64,000 nt of DNA, taken from assembly GCA_030429585.1 (NCBI GenBank), contig JAUIEU010000001.1, positions 1,607,994-1,671,993 on the forward strand, in the 5' to 3' direction. The notes under the pieces were generated by a model that saw nothing but the letters and a program-made list of their open reading frames with translations, had not been told where the DNA came from and did no database searches. Below, in pieces: positions 17,083-25,707 of the stretch. The number at the start of each line of letters is the position of its first letter. Within the stretch, counting starts at the first letter, position 1. This DNA comes from a bacterium (GTDB lineage: Bacteria; Cyanobacteriota; Vampirovibrionia; Vampirovibrionales; Vampirovibrionaceae). A program made the position numbers and the translations under genes.

Positions 17083-19827
17083 ATGTCTTCTTCCTCTTCT
17101 ACCGCTACCAAACCGCAACATCTCTCTGGCGCCCAAATTCGCCAACGCTTTTTAGACTTTTTTGCCGGAAAGACTGCCGCCGCCAAGGCCGCCGGTGTGA
17201 AAGAGCACGCCATTAAGCCCAGCAGCAGCCTAATACCAGATAACCCTACCGTACTACTCACCCCAGCAGGCATGCTACCCTTTGTGCCTATTTTCCTCGG
17301 TATTGAGCCACCCCCAACCCCGCCACGGGCCACCAGCAGCCAAAAATGTGCGCGCGTTAGCGGTAAAGCCAGCGATTTAGAGAATGTTGGTCGCACCCCT
17401 CACCACCACACCTTTTTTGAGATGTTGGGCAACTTTAGCTTTGGTGATTACTTTAAAGCGGACGTGATTCCGTGGGCGTGGGCCTTTGTAACCCAAGAAC
17501 TAGGCATTGACCCCAACCACCTGTGGGTAAGCGTGTTAAAAACCGACGACGCCTACGATGAAGAAAGCCACAAAATATGGCGAGATGTAATTAAGGTGCC
17601 CGAAGAGCGTATTTTATTCTGCACAGAAGCCGATAACTTTTGGGGCCCCCCCGGCCCAGCTGGCCCCTGCGGCCCGTGTACGGAAATCCATTACGACCGT
17701 ACCCCCGATGGCCCTAGCCCTAAGCAAGATATTGCCTTACTCGATGATGCCAGCCGCTTTACCGAGATTTGGAACTTAGTATTTATGGAGCTGTTCCAAG
17801 ATGAGAATGGCCAACGCACCGAACTAGAACGCAAAAATATAGATACGGGCATGGGACTAGAGCGCATTACCATGGTGTTGCAAGGCAAGGCCACCAACTT
17901 TGATACAGATTTGTTTACCCCCCATATTGAATCTTTGGCTGAATTAACCCGCAAGCCTTATGGCAAAAACGCCGAAACCGATACAGCGCTGCGTGTAGTG
18001 GTAGACCATGCTCGCTTTGCCATATTTAGTGTGGCAGACGGTATTACACCCAGTAATGAAGGCCGTGGCTATATCTTACGCATGATTATTCGGCGGGCTA
18101 ACCGTTACTGCCGCCGATTTTTAAGTGACGCCGGCTACGGTGGGCATGCTATTACCCCCCTAGTGACAGAATTTTGCACAGCCTACAGCACTGCATACCC
18201 AGAGCTAGCCACCCAAGCCAAACGCATCCAAGCCACTATTCAAAACGAAGAAGAGTTATTTTCTAATACCTTAAGCCGCGGGCTAGAGATGGTAGACGAA
18301 CTTATTGCCAAAACTAAAGCCACTACCAGCAAACAATTAAACGGCGAAGATGTCTTCAAACTCTACGACACGTATGGCTTCCCGGTAGAAATCACCAAAG
18401 ATATTGCTGAAGAGCACGGCCTAAGCGTGGATGAAGACGGCTTTGAAGCGGCGATGGCAGAGCAAAAAGAACGCAGCCGTGGGGCGCGCAAAGCCGCCAC
18501 CATTGTGGGCAACCAAGTCTATAGCGAGATTTTAAGCAACGTGGGCGCCAGCACCTTTGTGGGCTACGACACCCTAAACGCCTCCGCCACCGTACAAGCC
18601 CTGATTGTTGACGGGCAACGCGTGGATAAAGTAGAAGGCACCAACCAACCCTTTGAGGTGGTGCTGAACCAAACCCCCTTTTACCCGGAAGGCGGCGGCC
18701 AAGTGGGCGACCGGGGCGCCTTTACCCGAGACGCGGGCCACCACGGATTAACCGTGGTGATAAACGATACCCAAAAAATCGGCGACCTGATTGTGCACCA
18801 TTGCCTATTTGATAATGGCGGCGAGCTAAAGGTAGGCGAGGCCCTGATTGCCCAAGTAGAACCAGATGCGCGGCAAAAATCTGCCATTCACCATACCGCT
18901 ACACACTTGTTAAATAGTGCCTTGCGTAAAGTACTGGCCAACGAAGACGGCGGCGCGAGTATTGCGCAAGCGGGCTCGTATGTATCGCCAGAAGGGGCCC
19001 GGCTAGATTTTACCTTCCCCCGTGGGTTAACCCCAACGGAAATTAACCGGGTGGAATACACCATTAATGGCTGGATACGCGAAAATGCCCCTCAGCTATG
19101 CGAATTGCTGCCCATAGAAGAGGCCAAAGCCACCGGCGCCATTACCATGGCAGGCGAAAGCTACGGCGATTCCGTTCGGGTACTTAGTTTTGGTACCCGC
19201 AGCAAAGAACTCTGTGGTGGTACCCATGCCCACGCCCTAGGCGATATTGGCATGGTAAAAATACTCTCTGAAGGCAGTGTGGCCAGCGGCGTGCGCCGCA
19301 TAGAGCTTGTTGCTGGCGAGCGGGCCTACAAGGCCTACAAACAGTGGGAAAGCACCGTTCTCAAGGCATCAGACATGCTGAAATCGCCCGTATTGGAAGT
19401 ACTGCCCAAGCTAGAAAAACTGCAAGACGACGTAAAAACCCTCGAGAAAAAGCTGGCCGACCTTAACGCCCAGCGGATATCGGCGTTGGCCCAGCAACTG
19501 GCCAGCAATATCACCATAGAAAATAATACGGCCACACTTATAATTTATGTGCCCGATGAAGATGGCAACGCGTTGCGCACCATCGCCCAGCAATTATCCA
19601 GTCAATATAAATCTCATTGGATAGTGCTAGGTAGCAATGGCGGCGGTAAGGCCCACTTTATTGCCAGCGCTAGCGACGATCAGGTAAACATCGGTAAACA
19701 CGCAGGTAATACGGTAAAAGAACTCGCTAAACTCTGCGGTGGCGGGGGTGGCGGAAAACCACATTTTGCCCAAGCCGGTGGCAAAAAGGGGATCGCTGCC
19801 GAGAAGGCGCTAAAATCCCTCATCTAA
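17083..19827 (+). CDS. alaS: Alanyl-tRNA synthetase
   Basis: Class II synthetase that charges and edits tRNA-Ala. The N-terminal catalytic domain starts at AQIRQRFLDFF. The class II region includes HTFFEMLGNFSFGDYFK. The editing domain has the zinc motif HHTATHLLNSALRKVL with the distal CGGTHAHALGDIG, and the C-Ala domain ends with GGGGGGKPHFAQAGG. The ATG at 17083 (MSSSSSTATKPQ) gives 914 residues, normal for AlaRS. The upstream 37 codons of open frame overlap the csoR promoter region and have no family similarity. A small hairpin with a T-run follows 80 bases after the stop. Confidence 0.97.
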   Translation: MSSSSSTATKPQHLSGAQIRQRFLDFFAGKTAAAKAAGVKEHAIKPSSSLIPDNPTVLLTPAGMLPFVPIFLGIEPPPTPPRATSSQKCARVSGKASDLENVGRTPHHHTFFEMLGNFSFGDYFKADVIPWAWAFVTQELGIDPNHLWVSVLKTDDAYDEESHKIWRDVIKVPEERILFCTEADNFWGPPGPAGPCGPCTEIHYDRTPDGPSPKQDIALLDDASRFTEIWNLVFMELFQDENGQRTELERKNIDTGMGLERITMVLQGKATNFDTDLFTPHIESLAELTRKPYGKNAETDTALRVVVDHARFAIFSVADGITPSNEGRGYILRMIIRRANRYCRRFLSDAGYGGHAITPLVTEFCTAYSTAYPELATQAKRIQATIQNEEELFSNTLSRGLEMVDELIAKTKATTSKQLNGEDVFKLYDTYGFPVEITKDIAEEHGLSVDEDGFEAAMAEQKERSRGARKAATIVGNQVYSEILSNVGASTFVGYDTLNASATVQALIVDGQRVDKVEGTNQPFEVVLNQTPFYPEGGGQVGDRGAFTRDAGHHGLTVVINDTQKIGDLIVHHCLFDNGGELKVGEALIAQVEPDARQKSAIHHTATHLLNSALRKVLANEDGGASIAQAGSYVSPEGARLDFTFPRGLTPTEINRVEYTINGWIRENAPQLCELLPIEEAKATGAITMAGESYGDSVRVLSFGTRSKELCGGTHAHALGDIGMVKILSEGSVASGVRRIELVAGERAYKAYKQWESTVLKASDMLKSPVLEVLPKLEKLQDDVKTLEKKLADLNAQRISALAQQLASNITIENNTATLIIYVPDEDGNALRTIAQQLSSQYKSHWIVLGSNGGGKAHFIASASDDQVNIGKHAGNTVKELAKLCGGGGGGKPHFAQAGGKKGIAAEKALKSLI

Positions 19828-19906
19828 ACAGACGAGATCCCCTTAAAGAAGATGTAAAGATTCCAACATCTGAGGGGAAACGCCATATACTAACATCACC
19901 TCATTG

Positions 19907-19925
19907 CGCCACTTTGGCGATTTTT
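19907..19925 (+). terminator. Candidate alaS terminator
   Basis: CGCCA, loop CTT and TGGCG, followed by ATTTTT. The stem is short (5 bp) but GC-rich. It lies 80 bases after the alaS stop. Confidence 0.5.
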
Positions 19926-20062
19926 AGCAGGTTTGCTATACACGGATAGAGCCGCCCACACTGCGTAATGATGCGAGATGAATGATCCTGTTGCAAGGTT
20001 TAGGCCCTTTAGGTATCATTTCGCAACTCTTTTAATTAATGGTTAGTTTTCGTTAAATAGCA

Positions 20063-20091
20063 TTGTCTTATCTGCTGTATTGGCATATAAA
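20063..20091 (+). promoter_or_regulatory. Sigma-70-type promoter of the SLH porin gene
   Basis: TTGTCT (-35), a 17-base spacer and TATAAA (-10). The predicted start is near 20098, leaving a leader of about 130 nt. Confidence 0.6.
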
Positions 20092-20229
20092 GATGTTGTT
20101 TGGGAGACTATCCCATTCATTAAAGACACGCTAATGTGAAGGATGGACCATCCTCTCAAATTATTTTGGATAGGAAGTTCTCATTCTAATTTTTTTACCG
20201 TTTAGGAGTTAATGTAGGAGTTGTTTCTG

Positions 20230-22032
20230 ATGACACTGAAACGCATGACACCAGTATTCCTGGCAGCCAGCGTAGCCGTAAGTGGCTTTGCCGGTTTGTT
20301 AATGGGTGCTGTGTCCCCCGCTCACGCTATCACTAGTGTAGATGAGCTATCTGATGTCAACCGTAACCACTGGGCATTTGATGCCCTACGTGATTTGGTT
20401 GAAAAGTATGACGTAATCGAAGGCTACCCAAGTGGCGTCTTCTTAGGTAACCGCCAACCCACCCGTTGGGAAATGGCCGCTGCCTTAAATTCTCTTGTTA
20501 AAAGCATTGGCCGCGATCTGGCTCGTTTGGGTGCTGAAAAAGCAGACAAGCGTGACCTTCAGACCGTTGCTCGCCTACAAGAAGAGTTCCGTAACGAGCT
20601 AAACGCTCTTAACGCCCGTACCAAAGCGCTAGAAGATCGTGCTTCTGCTATTGAAGCGAAGAACGCTGAGCAAGATGGTCGTTTGAGCCTGCTAGAAAAA
20701 ACCCAAATTCATGGCGACATGAGCCTTGGCTTCTTGAGCGATCACTCGTCTCATGGCCCTGGCAACAACGCTAACGCTGATGGTATTTCTGATGGCATCT
20801 CCGCTATTGGTCGTCTCCGCTTGGCTTTGGATATCCCAGTAAAAGAAGAAACTGAAGATTCCAAAATTGGCCGTGGTGATGTGTATGCCCGTTTAGTAGC
20901 CGCTTTCGGCCGCAACGGACCAACCAACAACAGTGGCGGTTTGTTCAGTGGTTACAGCCGTATTGCTGCTGACGCTGACCAAAGCAACGATGGTATCTTA
21001 ACCAGCGGTAGCCAAAACAATACCTCTGGTATTAACAACCGCTCCAACGTGTACCTAGAAGCTGCTTACTACAAGCAAAACTTCAAGTCTGGTATTCCTG
21101 TACTCACCGACTGGTTCGGCGTATGGCCAGACAAAGAAAACTGGGAAACCACCGGCGACATGTACGTTGGTTTAGTGCCCTGGCGTTTCTTGTTTGATAA
21201 ATCCCCTTACCGTGGTAACGAGTTAAGCCAATTCCAGAACACCTCTTTGGTGAACACCCCTGGTATGGGCGTAAACTTAAACCAACCTACCGTTGCTTAT
21301 GCTTGGCACCAAGGCTTAGGTGAAAATGCCAACTTGGACTTCACCACTGCTTTGTCTACCTTTAATGCTAGCGACGCCTACGATGGTTTAAACCTAACCT
21401 ACGAAGCCCGCTTAAACTACCTAATGGACTGGTGGTCTGATGACGCCGTTGAAGGTAGCTTATATGCTGGTGGATACCACGCTTGGATGGGTGGTAACTC
21501 TGTAGCCCCTGGTGGCCTTGGCGCTGTCGCTGTTGACCGTGCTGGTGCTGCCACCTTGGATCCTACTCGTGGCCAGCGTTTAGACGCTTTCTACGGTGGT
21601 TGGAACCAGGAATGGTACAAAGGTATTGGTACCTTTGTTAGCGGTATGCTACAAAGCTCTGCCAACGTTGGTTATGGCTTAGCTAGCGCTAACCAAATCA
21701 ATGGTATTAACAACGCCTTTAACGCAGTTGGTACCGTTGCTTCTCCTCGTTGGAGTGGTGCTACTGGTGTAAACGTACCCATGTCCGCCTTCGGCGACTG
21801 GCGTCCAGATGATGTCTTTGGTGTCGGTTATTCGCTCGTGAACTTCCACAAGCCGAATACCGAAAATGGCCTAGACAGCAGCATGGAGCAAGTTGTTGAG
21901 GCGTACTACAAGTACCAGTTCACCGACAGCATCAGCATCGTGCCTAGCACCCAGTTCATCTTTAACCGCCTGGGTCTTGGTGCCAACGATTTCACCGCTG
22001 TTGTTGGTCTACGTACCAACTTCCTGTTCTAA
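20230..22032 (+). CDS. SLH-domain outer-membrane porin (cyanobacterial OprB/SomA type)
   Basis: A 600-residue outer-membrane porin. A signal peptide is cleaved after AHA (residue 33). One SLH domain spans about 35-93 (DELSDVNRNHWAFDALRDLV, QPTRWEMAAALNSL) and would bind peptidoglycan-linked polymer. A coiled coil covers about 95-150 (LARLGAEKADKRDLQTVARL onward). The remainder is an OprB-type beta-barrel ending in Phe (VVGLRTNFLF). This SLH-coil-barrel order is the hallmark of cyanobacterial-lineage porins and is the strongest taxonomic marker here. The ATG at 20230 follows AGGAG by 9 bases; a TTG nine bases earlier is a poorer start. High use of CGT, GGT and AAC codons compared with neighbours suggests strong expression. 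Confidence 0.93.
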   Translation: MTLKRMTPVFLAASVAVSGFAGLLMGAVSPAHAITSVDELSDVNRNHWAFDALRDLVEKYDVIEGYPSGVFLGNRQPTRWEMAAALNSLVKSIGRDLARLGAEKADKRDLQTVARLQEEFRNELNALNARTKALEDRASAIEAKNAEQDGRLSLLEKTQIHGDMSLGFLSDHSSHGPGNNANADGISDGISAIGRLRLALDIPVKEETEDSKIGRGDVYARLVAAFGRNGPTNNSGGLFSGYSRIAADADQSNDGILTSGSQNNTSGINNRSNVYLEAAYYKQNFKSGIPVLTDWFGVWPDKENWETTGDMYVGLVPWRFLFDKSPYRGNELSQFQNTSLVNTPGMGVNLNQPTVAYAWHQGLGENANLDFTTALSTFNASDAYDGLNLTYEARLNYLMDWWSDDAVEGSLYAGGYHAWMGGNSVAPGGLGAVAVDRAGAATLDPTRGQRLDAFYGGWNQEWYKGIGTFVSGMLQSSANVGYGLASANQINGINNAFNAVGTVASPRWSGATGVNVPMSAFGDWRPDDVFGVGYSLVNFHKPNTENGLDSSMEQVVEAYYKYQFTDSISIVPSTQFIFNRLGLGANDFTAVVGLRTNFLF

Positions 22033-22061
22033 ACCCCAAGAAAATCTCCTAACGGTTTAGT

Positions 22062-22120
22062 CCAACGGAACAACTCTACTGACGGTCTTACTCTTAACAG
22101 AGTGGGGCCGTTGGTTTTTT
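22062..22120 (+). terminator. Terminator of the SLH porin gene
   Basis: CCAACGG (22062-22068) pairs with CCGTTGG (22108-22114), with an inner ACTCT/AGAGT hairpin (22090-22103), followed by TTTTTT. Confidence 0.75.
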
Positions 22121-22221
22121 ATAAGCCTATTAAGCGGCAAGCAATCTAGCTTTATATTGATCTTTCCGCCCGTTTTGGCTACATTAAGCTTCCCCTGCCG
22201 TTGGTGGGGGATTTTTATTAG

Positions 22222-22294
22222 GCGTCCTTAGTTCAGTTGGTAGAACGTCGGTCTCCAAAACCGAATGTCGGGGGTTCGAGTCCTCCAGGGCGCG
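22222..22294 (+). tRNA. trnW: tRNA-Trp (CCA anticodon)
   Basis: A cloverleaf can be folded: acceptor GCGTCCT/AGGGCGC with one G-T pair, D stem GTTC/GAAC, anticodon stem TCGGT/ACCGA with loop CTCCAAA (anticodon CCA), T stem GGGGG/CCTCC with loop TTCGAGT, and discriminator G. The 3' CCA is not encoded. It lies 55 bases before secE, the usual place of tRNA-Trp ahead of secE-nusG. Confidence 0.95.
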
Positions 22295-22349
22295 AATTCT
22301 CTCTCCACCTAGCATAGCCCCAACGCCACCCACTTAAAAGCACGTTATT

Positions 22350-22583
22350 ATGGCCACTAAAACCATCGCCAAATCGGATAAGAAACCCGCCCGCCCGGCT
22401 GCTAAAAATAGCGGTGGGTCTTATTTTCAAGCCGTTATGGCAGAAGCCAAAAAAGTAACCTGGCCCACACTGCCACAAATTTGGGCCAACACCCTTATTG
22501 TGCTGGTTATGACGATACTGTTTAGCAGTATGCTATGGCTGATTGATAATATTTTTCGCGCTATAATTGGATTTATAACCTAG
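22350..22583 (+). CDS. secE: Preprotein translocase subunit SecE
   Basis: A 77-residue subunit of the SecYEG translocon in the inner membrane. The conserved amphipathic segment AEAKKVTWPTLPQIW precedes one transmembrane helix (TLIVLVMTILFSSMLWLID). The Lys/Ala/Pro-rich N-terminus is short. This is the minimal single-helix SecE found in most bacteria. It lies between tRNA-Trp and nusG, the conserved order. Confidence 0.95.
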   Translation: MATKTIAKSDKKPARPAAKNSGGSYFQAVMAEAKKVTWPTLPQIWANTLIVLVMTILFSSMLWLIDNIFRAIIGFIT

Positions 22584-22671
22584 CCCCCATCTTCGTTGCC
22601 CCTTGGTTAGACACCCTTGTTGGCGCATACCCCGTATCCCCTAATTTTTGACGTACACCCACAGGCTTTTG

Positions 22672-23475
22672 ATGATGACACTGTCTTCGGATTCCACCAC
22701 CCACGATATGCCCCCTACCGAAATCGATGGCGCTGAAACACCGGCAAGCGACGCCCCCCCAGCCACCAATGAGGCACCCCCCATGCCTGCTGAAGCCACA
22801 GAAGCCCCTGCTGCAACGACGGGGTCTGCCTTTCCTACCTTAAAGGAAAAGGCGGTACAACCTTTAGGCCGCCGCAGCCTGGAAGACGAAGCCCCGCTAG
22901 AAGAAGGCGCCGACGCCCAACAGGCCGACAAGCCTGCGCGCAAAGTACGTAAGCGCTGGTATATTGTGCACACCTATTCTGGCCACGAAAACAAGGTTAA
23001 AATCAATCTGGAACGCCGGATTGAGTCCATGAACATGGGCAGCAAGATTTTTTCTGTGGAAGTGCCCCAGAAGACGGTAACCAAAATTAAAGACGGTAAG
23101 CGCCAAGAAAAAGACGAGCGCCTATTCCCCGGCTATGTACTGGTAGAAATGCTAATGGACGATGATTCCTGGTACGTGGTACGCCACACCCCAGGGGTAA
23201 CCAAGTTTATTGGCAGCGAGAAAAAGCCGGTACCGGCCAAAGATTCAGAAGTGCGCCGCATCCTCATGCGCAACACCCCCATTACCGCCAAAAAGGTGGA
23301 AATCGACATCAAAATTGGCGAGCCGATTCGCATTATCAGCGGGCCCTTCTCCGAGTTTGAAGGCACCGTTACGGAAGTCTTCCCTGAAAAAGAGAAAATT
23401 AAGGCCAACGTATCCATCTTTGGCCGGGATACCCCGGTTGAGCTACACTTTGGCCAAATTCAAAAAATGGATTAA
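22672..23475 (+). CDS. nusG: Transcription termination/antitermination factor NusG
   Basis: A 267-residue NusG that binds RNA polymerase and controls pausing, Rho termination and coupling to ribosomes. The NGN domain begins at about residue 98 (KRWYIVHTYSGHENKVKINL) and continues through LFPGYVLVEM and VRHTPGVTKFIG. The KOW domain follows (GEPIRIISGPFSEFEGTV). A 95-residue Pro/Ala/Glu-rich low-complexity extension precedes the NGN domain, unlike the usual 180-residue form. I chose the ATG at 22672; a second ATG follows immediately and a TTG lies 24 bases upstream. AGG is 6 bases before the ATG. Confidence 0.95.
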   Translation: MMTLSSDSTTHDMPPTEIDGAETPASDAPPATNEAPPMPAEATEAPAATTGSAFPTLKEKAVQPLGRRSLEDEAPLEEGADAQQADKPARKVRKRWYIVHTYSGHENKVKINLERRIESMNMGSKIFSVEVPQKTVTKIKDGKRQEKDERLFPGYVLVEMLMDDDSWYVVRHTPGVTKFIGSEKKPVPAKDSEVRRILMRNTPITAKKVEIDIKIGEPIRIISGPFSEFEGTVTEVFPEKEKIKANVSIFGRDTPVELHFGQIQKMD

Positions 23476-23544
23476 CCCCCTAACCCTGATTTACACAAAA
23501 TTACTTGTAACCCCTAATTTTACAACCTATTGGAGTTCACCATC

Positions 23545-23982
23545 GTGGCAAAAAAAGCAATTGGATTTATTAAACTAGAAATCGAAGCGGGCAAAGCCAA
23601 CCCAGCCCCACCTATTGGCCCAGCCTTGGGTCAACACGGCGTTAATATTATGGAATTTTGTAAGGCGTACAACGCGGCTACCCAGGATAAAGCCGGTCAG
23701 CTGGTTCCCGTAGAAATCACCGTCTACGAAGACCGCTCCTTTACCTTCGTCCTAAAAACCCCGCCTGTATCCTTTATGATCCGTAAGGCGCTAAAGCTGG
23801 ATAAAGGCTCGTCTATTCCTCAAAAAGATAAAGTGGGCCACCTAAGCTTTGACCAATTAAAAAGCATTGCCGAAGATAAAATTGTTGACTTAAATGCCAA
23901 CGATGTAGACGCGGCCATGAAAATTGTAGCCGGTACCGCCCGCAGCATGGGTGTTACCGTGGATGCAGCCCCTGCTGGCTAG
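23545..23982 (+). CDS. rplK: 50S ribosomal protein L11
   Basis: A 145-residue L11 of the ribosomal GTPase-associated centre. The N-terminal domain has [20 protein letters not shown] with the [19 protein letters not shown] motif, and the C-terminal rRNA-binding domain has [17 protein letters not shown] and AGTARSMGV. The start is GTG at 23545, with TTGGAG 9 bases upstream. A TTG within that same ribosome-binding site is a false start. It is followed by rplA. Confidence 0.97.
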   Translation: MAKKAIGFIKLEIEAGKANPAPPIGPALGQHGVNIMEFCKAYNAATQDKAGQLVPVEITVYEDRSFTFVLKTPPVSFMIRKALKLDKGSSIPQKDKVGHLSFDQLKSIAEDKIVDLNANDVDAAMKIVAGTARSMGVTVDAAPAG

Positions 23983-24072
23983 TGCCCCTTACCCATTTTA
24001 CTGTTTCCCCCCTGTTAAACGTGGCAGGCGATGTTTTATTCGCCGTGATGACCACATAAGGACCCTAAACCC

Positions 24073-24801
24073 ATGAGTAAACTCACCAAACGCCAAAAAA
24101 CCTACCAAGACGTACTGGAAGGCATGGTAAACCCGGTTACCGCCCAAGTAGCTGTGGAAGGCCTAAAAAAAGTACTGGACCAAACCGCTAAATTTGACGA
24201 AACCATCGAATGCCACATTCGCCTAGGTGTAGACGTTAAAAAAGCCGACCAAATGGTACGGAGCACCGTTGTTTTACCTGAAGGTACCGGCAAAACCGTT
24301 CGGGTCGCTGTAGTAACCAAAGGCGACCGCGTAAAAGCCGCTGAAGACGCTGGCGCCATTGCCGCCGGTGGCGAAGAGCTGATTGACCGCATTTTAAACG
24401 ATGGCTTTATGGACTTTGATGTGTTGGTGGCCTCGCCAGACATGATGCCTAAACTGGCCAAAGCAGCCCGTACCTTAGGCCCAAAAGGCTTAATGCCTAA
24501 CCCTAAAGCCGGCACCGTAACCACGGATATTGAAGAAACCGTTAAAGCCCTACAAGCCGGTAAAGTAGAATTCCGTGCGGATAAGCAAGGTATTGTGCAC
24601 GTTTCCATTGGTAAGAAAAACTTTAGCGAGCAACAACTCCTACGCAACTTTGCCACCCTATACGATGCGATTCTGCGTCAACGGCCTTCCTCGGCTAAAG
24701 GTGCCTACGTTAAATCCGTTGCCCTAACCAGCACCATGGGCCCTGGCATTATTATGGATACCAGCCGCCTATCCCAAGAAATTAAAGAATACCTCATCTA
24801 A
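24073..24801 (+). CDS. rplA: 50S ribosomal protein L1
   Basis: A 242-residue L1 that forms the ribosomal L1 stalk, and in many bacteria also represses its own operon by binding the leader. Signature regions are TLGPKGLMPNPKAGTVT and VEFRADKQGIVHVSIGK. AAGGA lies 10 bases before the ATG. It follows rplK by 90 bases. The usual next genes, rplJ and rplL, are not here. A strong hairpin terminator comes instead. Confidence 0.97.
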   Translation: MSKLTKRQKTYQDVLEGMVNPVTAQVAVEGLKKVLDQTAKFDETIECHIRLGVDVKKADQMVRSTVVLPEGTGKTVRVAVVTKGDRVKAAEDAGAIAAGGEELIDRILNDGFMDFDVLVASPDMMPKLAKAARTLGPKGLMPNPKAGTVTTDIEETVKALQAGKVEFRADKQGIVHVSIGKKNFSEQQLLRNFATLYDAILRQRPSSAKGAYVKSVALTSTMGPGIIMDTSRLSQEIKEYLI

Positions 24802-24832
24802 GGCACCGTCTTTTTTAGGTAATCCCTTTTTA

Positions 24833-24866
24833 CAGGCCGCTTTCTTCACCGAAGGCGGCCTGTTTT
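24833..24866 (+). terminator. Terminator after rplA
   Basis: CAGGCCGC, a 14-nt loop and GCGGCCTG form a perfect 8-bp stem followed by TTTT. It closes the secE-nusG-rplK-rplA unit. Confidence 0.8.
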
Positions 24867-25011
24867 AGTAGGGAAACTTCTTCAAGCGACCCGTTGGTCT
24901 CGTTACATTTCCACACACTTTGGCACAAAACCAGCGTTATGCCCGTTTATGCTTTGGAAGTGGTAGCAGACAAATTTATTCAGGCAATAACAACGCATGG
25001 GGGGTTAGGCG

Positions 25012-25707
25012 ATGGCAGGCCGGTATCATCAACGCAGAAACGGTGATTTTGAGATGGGACTCGATGATTATTTCCATGCACAGCATACAGATGGCAACGC
25101 ACGTGGCCAAATTGTGCCCATGGTGCTAGAACGTATCAAGCTAATGGCTAGCCGCTGTAGCGACGATGTGGATACCCTATTAGACACCCTGGAGCATGAT
25201 GGGTTACCTGTTATTCGGCTAACGGGCTGGCGTGGCGCCCTATTAACCCGTGCCTTAGCCACCATTGGCTTAAACCATGCCTTATTGTTGCCCAACACCA
25301 TAACCCAAGACAGCCATACTTGGCGTTACCCCATGGCCCTTAGCCTTTGCCGCGCCAGTGGCCTGCTAGATAAGCATTTAGGCACCGATAACGGTGTGCT
25401 GGTGATACAACAACCCAGCGTGTATAGCGTGGTTATCCATGCCACCCACTGGATGAACGCCCGACTAGGGCTGCCCGGCTACCAATACAACCAACAACGG
25501 GCCCTAAACCGCTACCTACAATGGCAACAAGCTGGCACGGTTATGAAAACACTCGCCCGCCAACCGGCCAGCACCTTGCAGGCCCTAATGCCCGCCCTAC
25601 AGCGCCATACAGAGGCCCTTAGTGTGCTTGCCACTATTTGTGAAGAAGTGCTAGGCGCAGAAGAAGACGCCCGCCAACAATTAGGCCACAACAAACCAAA
25701 GCCTTAA
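25012..25707 (+). CDS. Hypothetical protein, 231 aa
   Basis: A soluble, helix-rich protein of 231 residues with no signal peptide. Notable segments are DTLEHDGLPVIRLTGWRGAL and TWRYPMALSLCRASGLLDKH; the C-terminus is Gln/Ala/Glu-rich. I do not recognise the family. GGGG lies 9 bases before the ATG, and a second ATG in MGLDDYFHAQ is possible. Its TAA stop overlaps the stop of the convergent ldcA gene at a shared TTAA. It occupies the place where rplJ would normally be, but shows no similarity to L10. Confidence 0.65.
   Translation: MAGRYHQRRNGDFEMGLDDYFHAQHTDGNARGQIVPMVLERIKLMASRCSDDVDTLLDTLEHDGLPVIRLTGWRGALLTRALATIGLNHALLLPNTITQDSHTWRYPMALSLCRASGLLDKHLGTDNGVLVIQQPSVYSVVIHATHWMNARLGLPGYQYNQQRALNRYLQWQQAGTVMKTLARQPASTLQALMPALQRHTEALSVLATICEEVLGAEEDARQQLGHNKPKP

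Larger units (their letters stand above)
19828..20229. other. Intergenic region between alaS and the SLH porin
   Basis: A 402-bp non-coding region. It holds the alaS terminator candidate at 19907-19925, then a good sigma-70-type promoter at 20063-20091. About 138 bases of leader run up to the porin start, with AGGAG directly before the ATG. I see no small gene in it. Confidence 0.6.

Noticed and set aside
25012-25707. rplJ (L10) after rplA
   Set aside because: The protein has no L10 motifs and follows a strong terminator.
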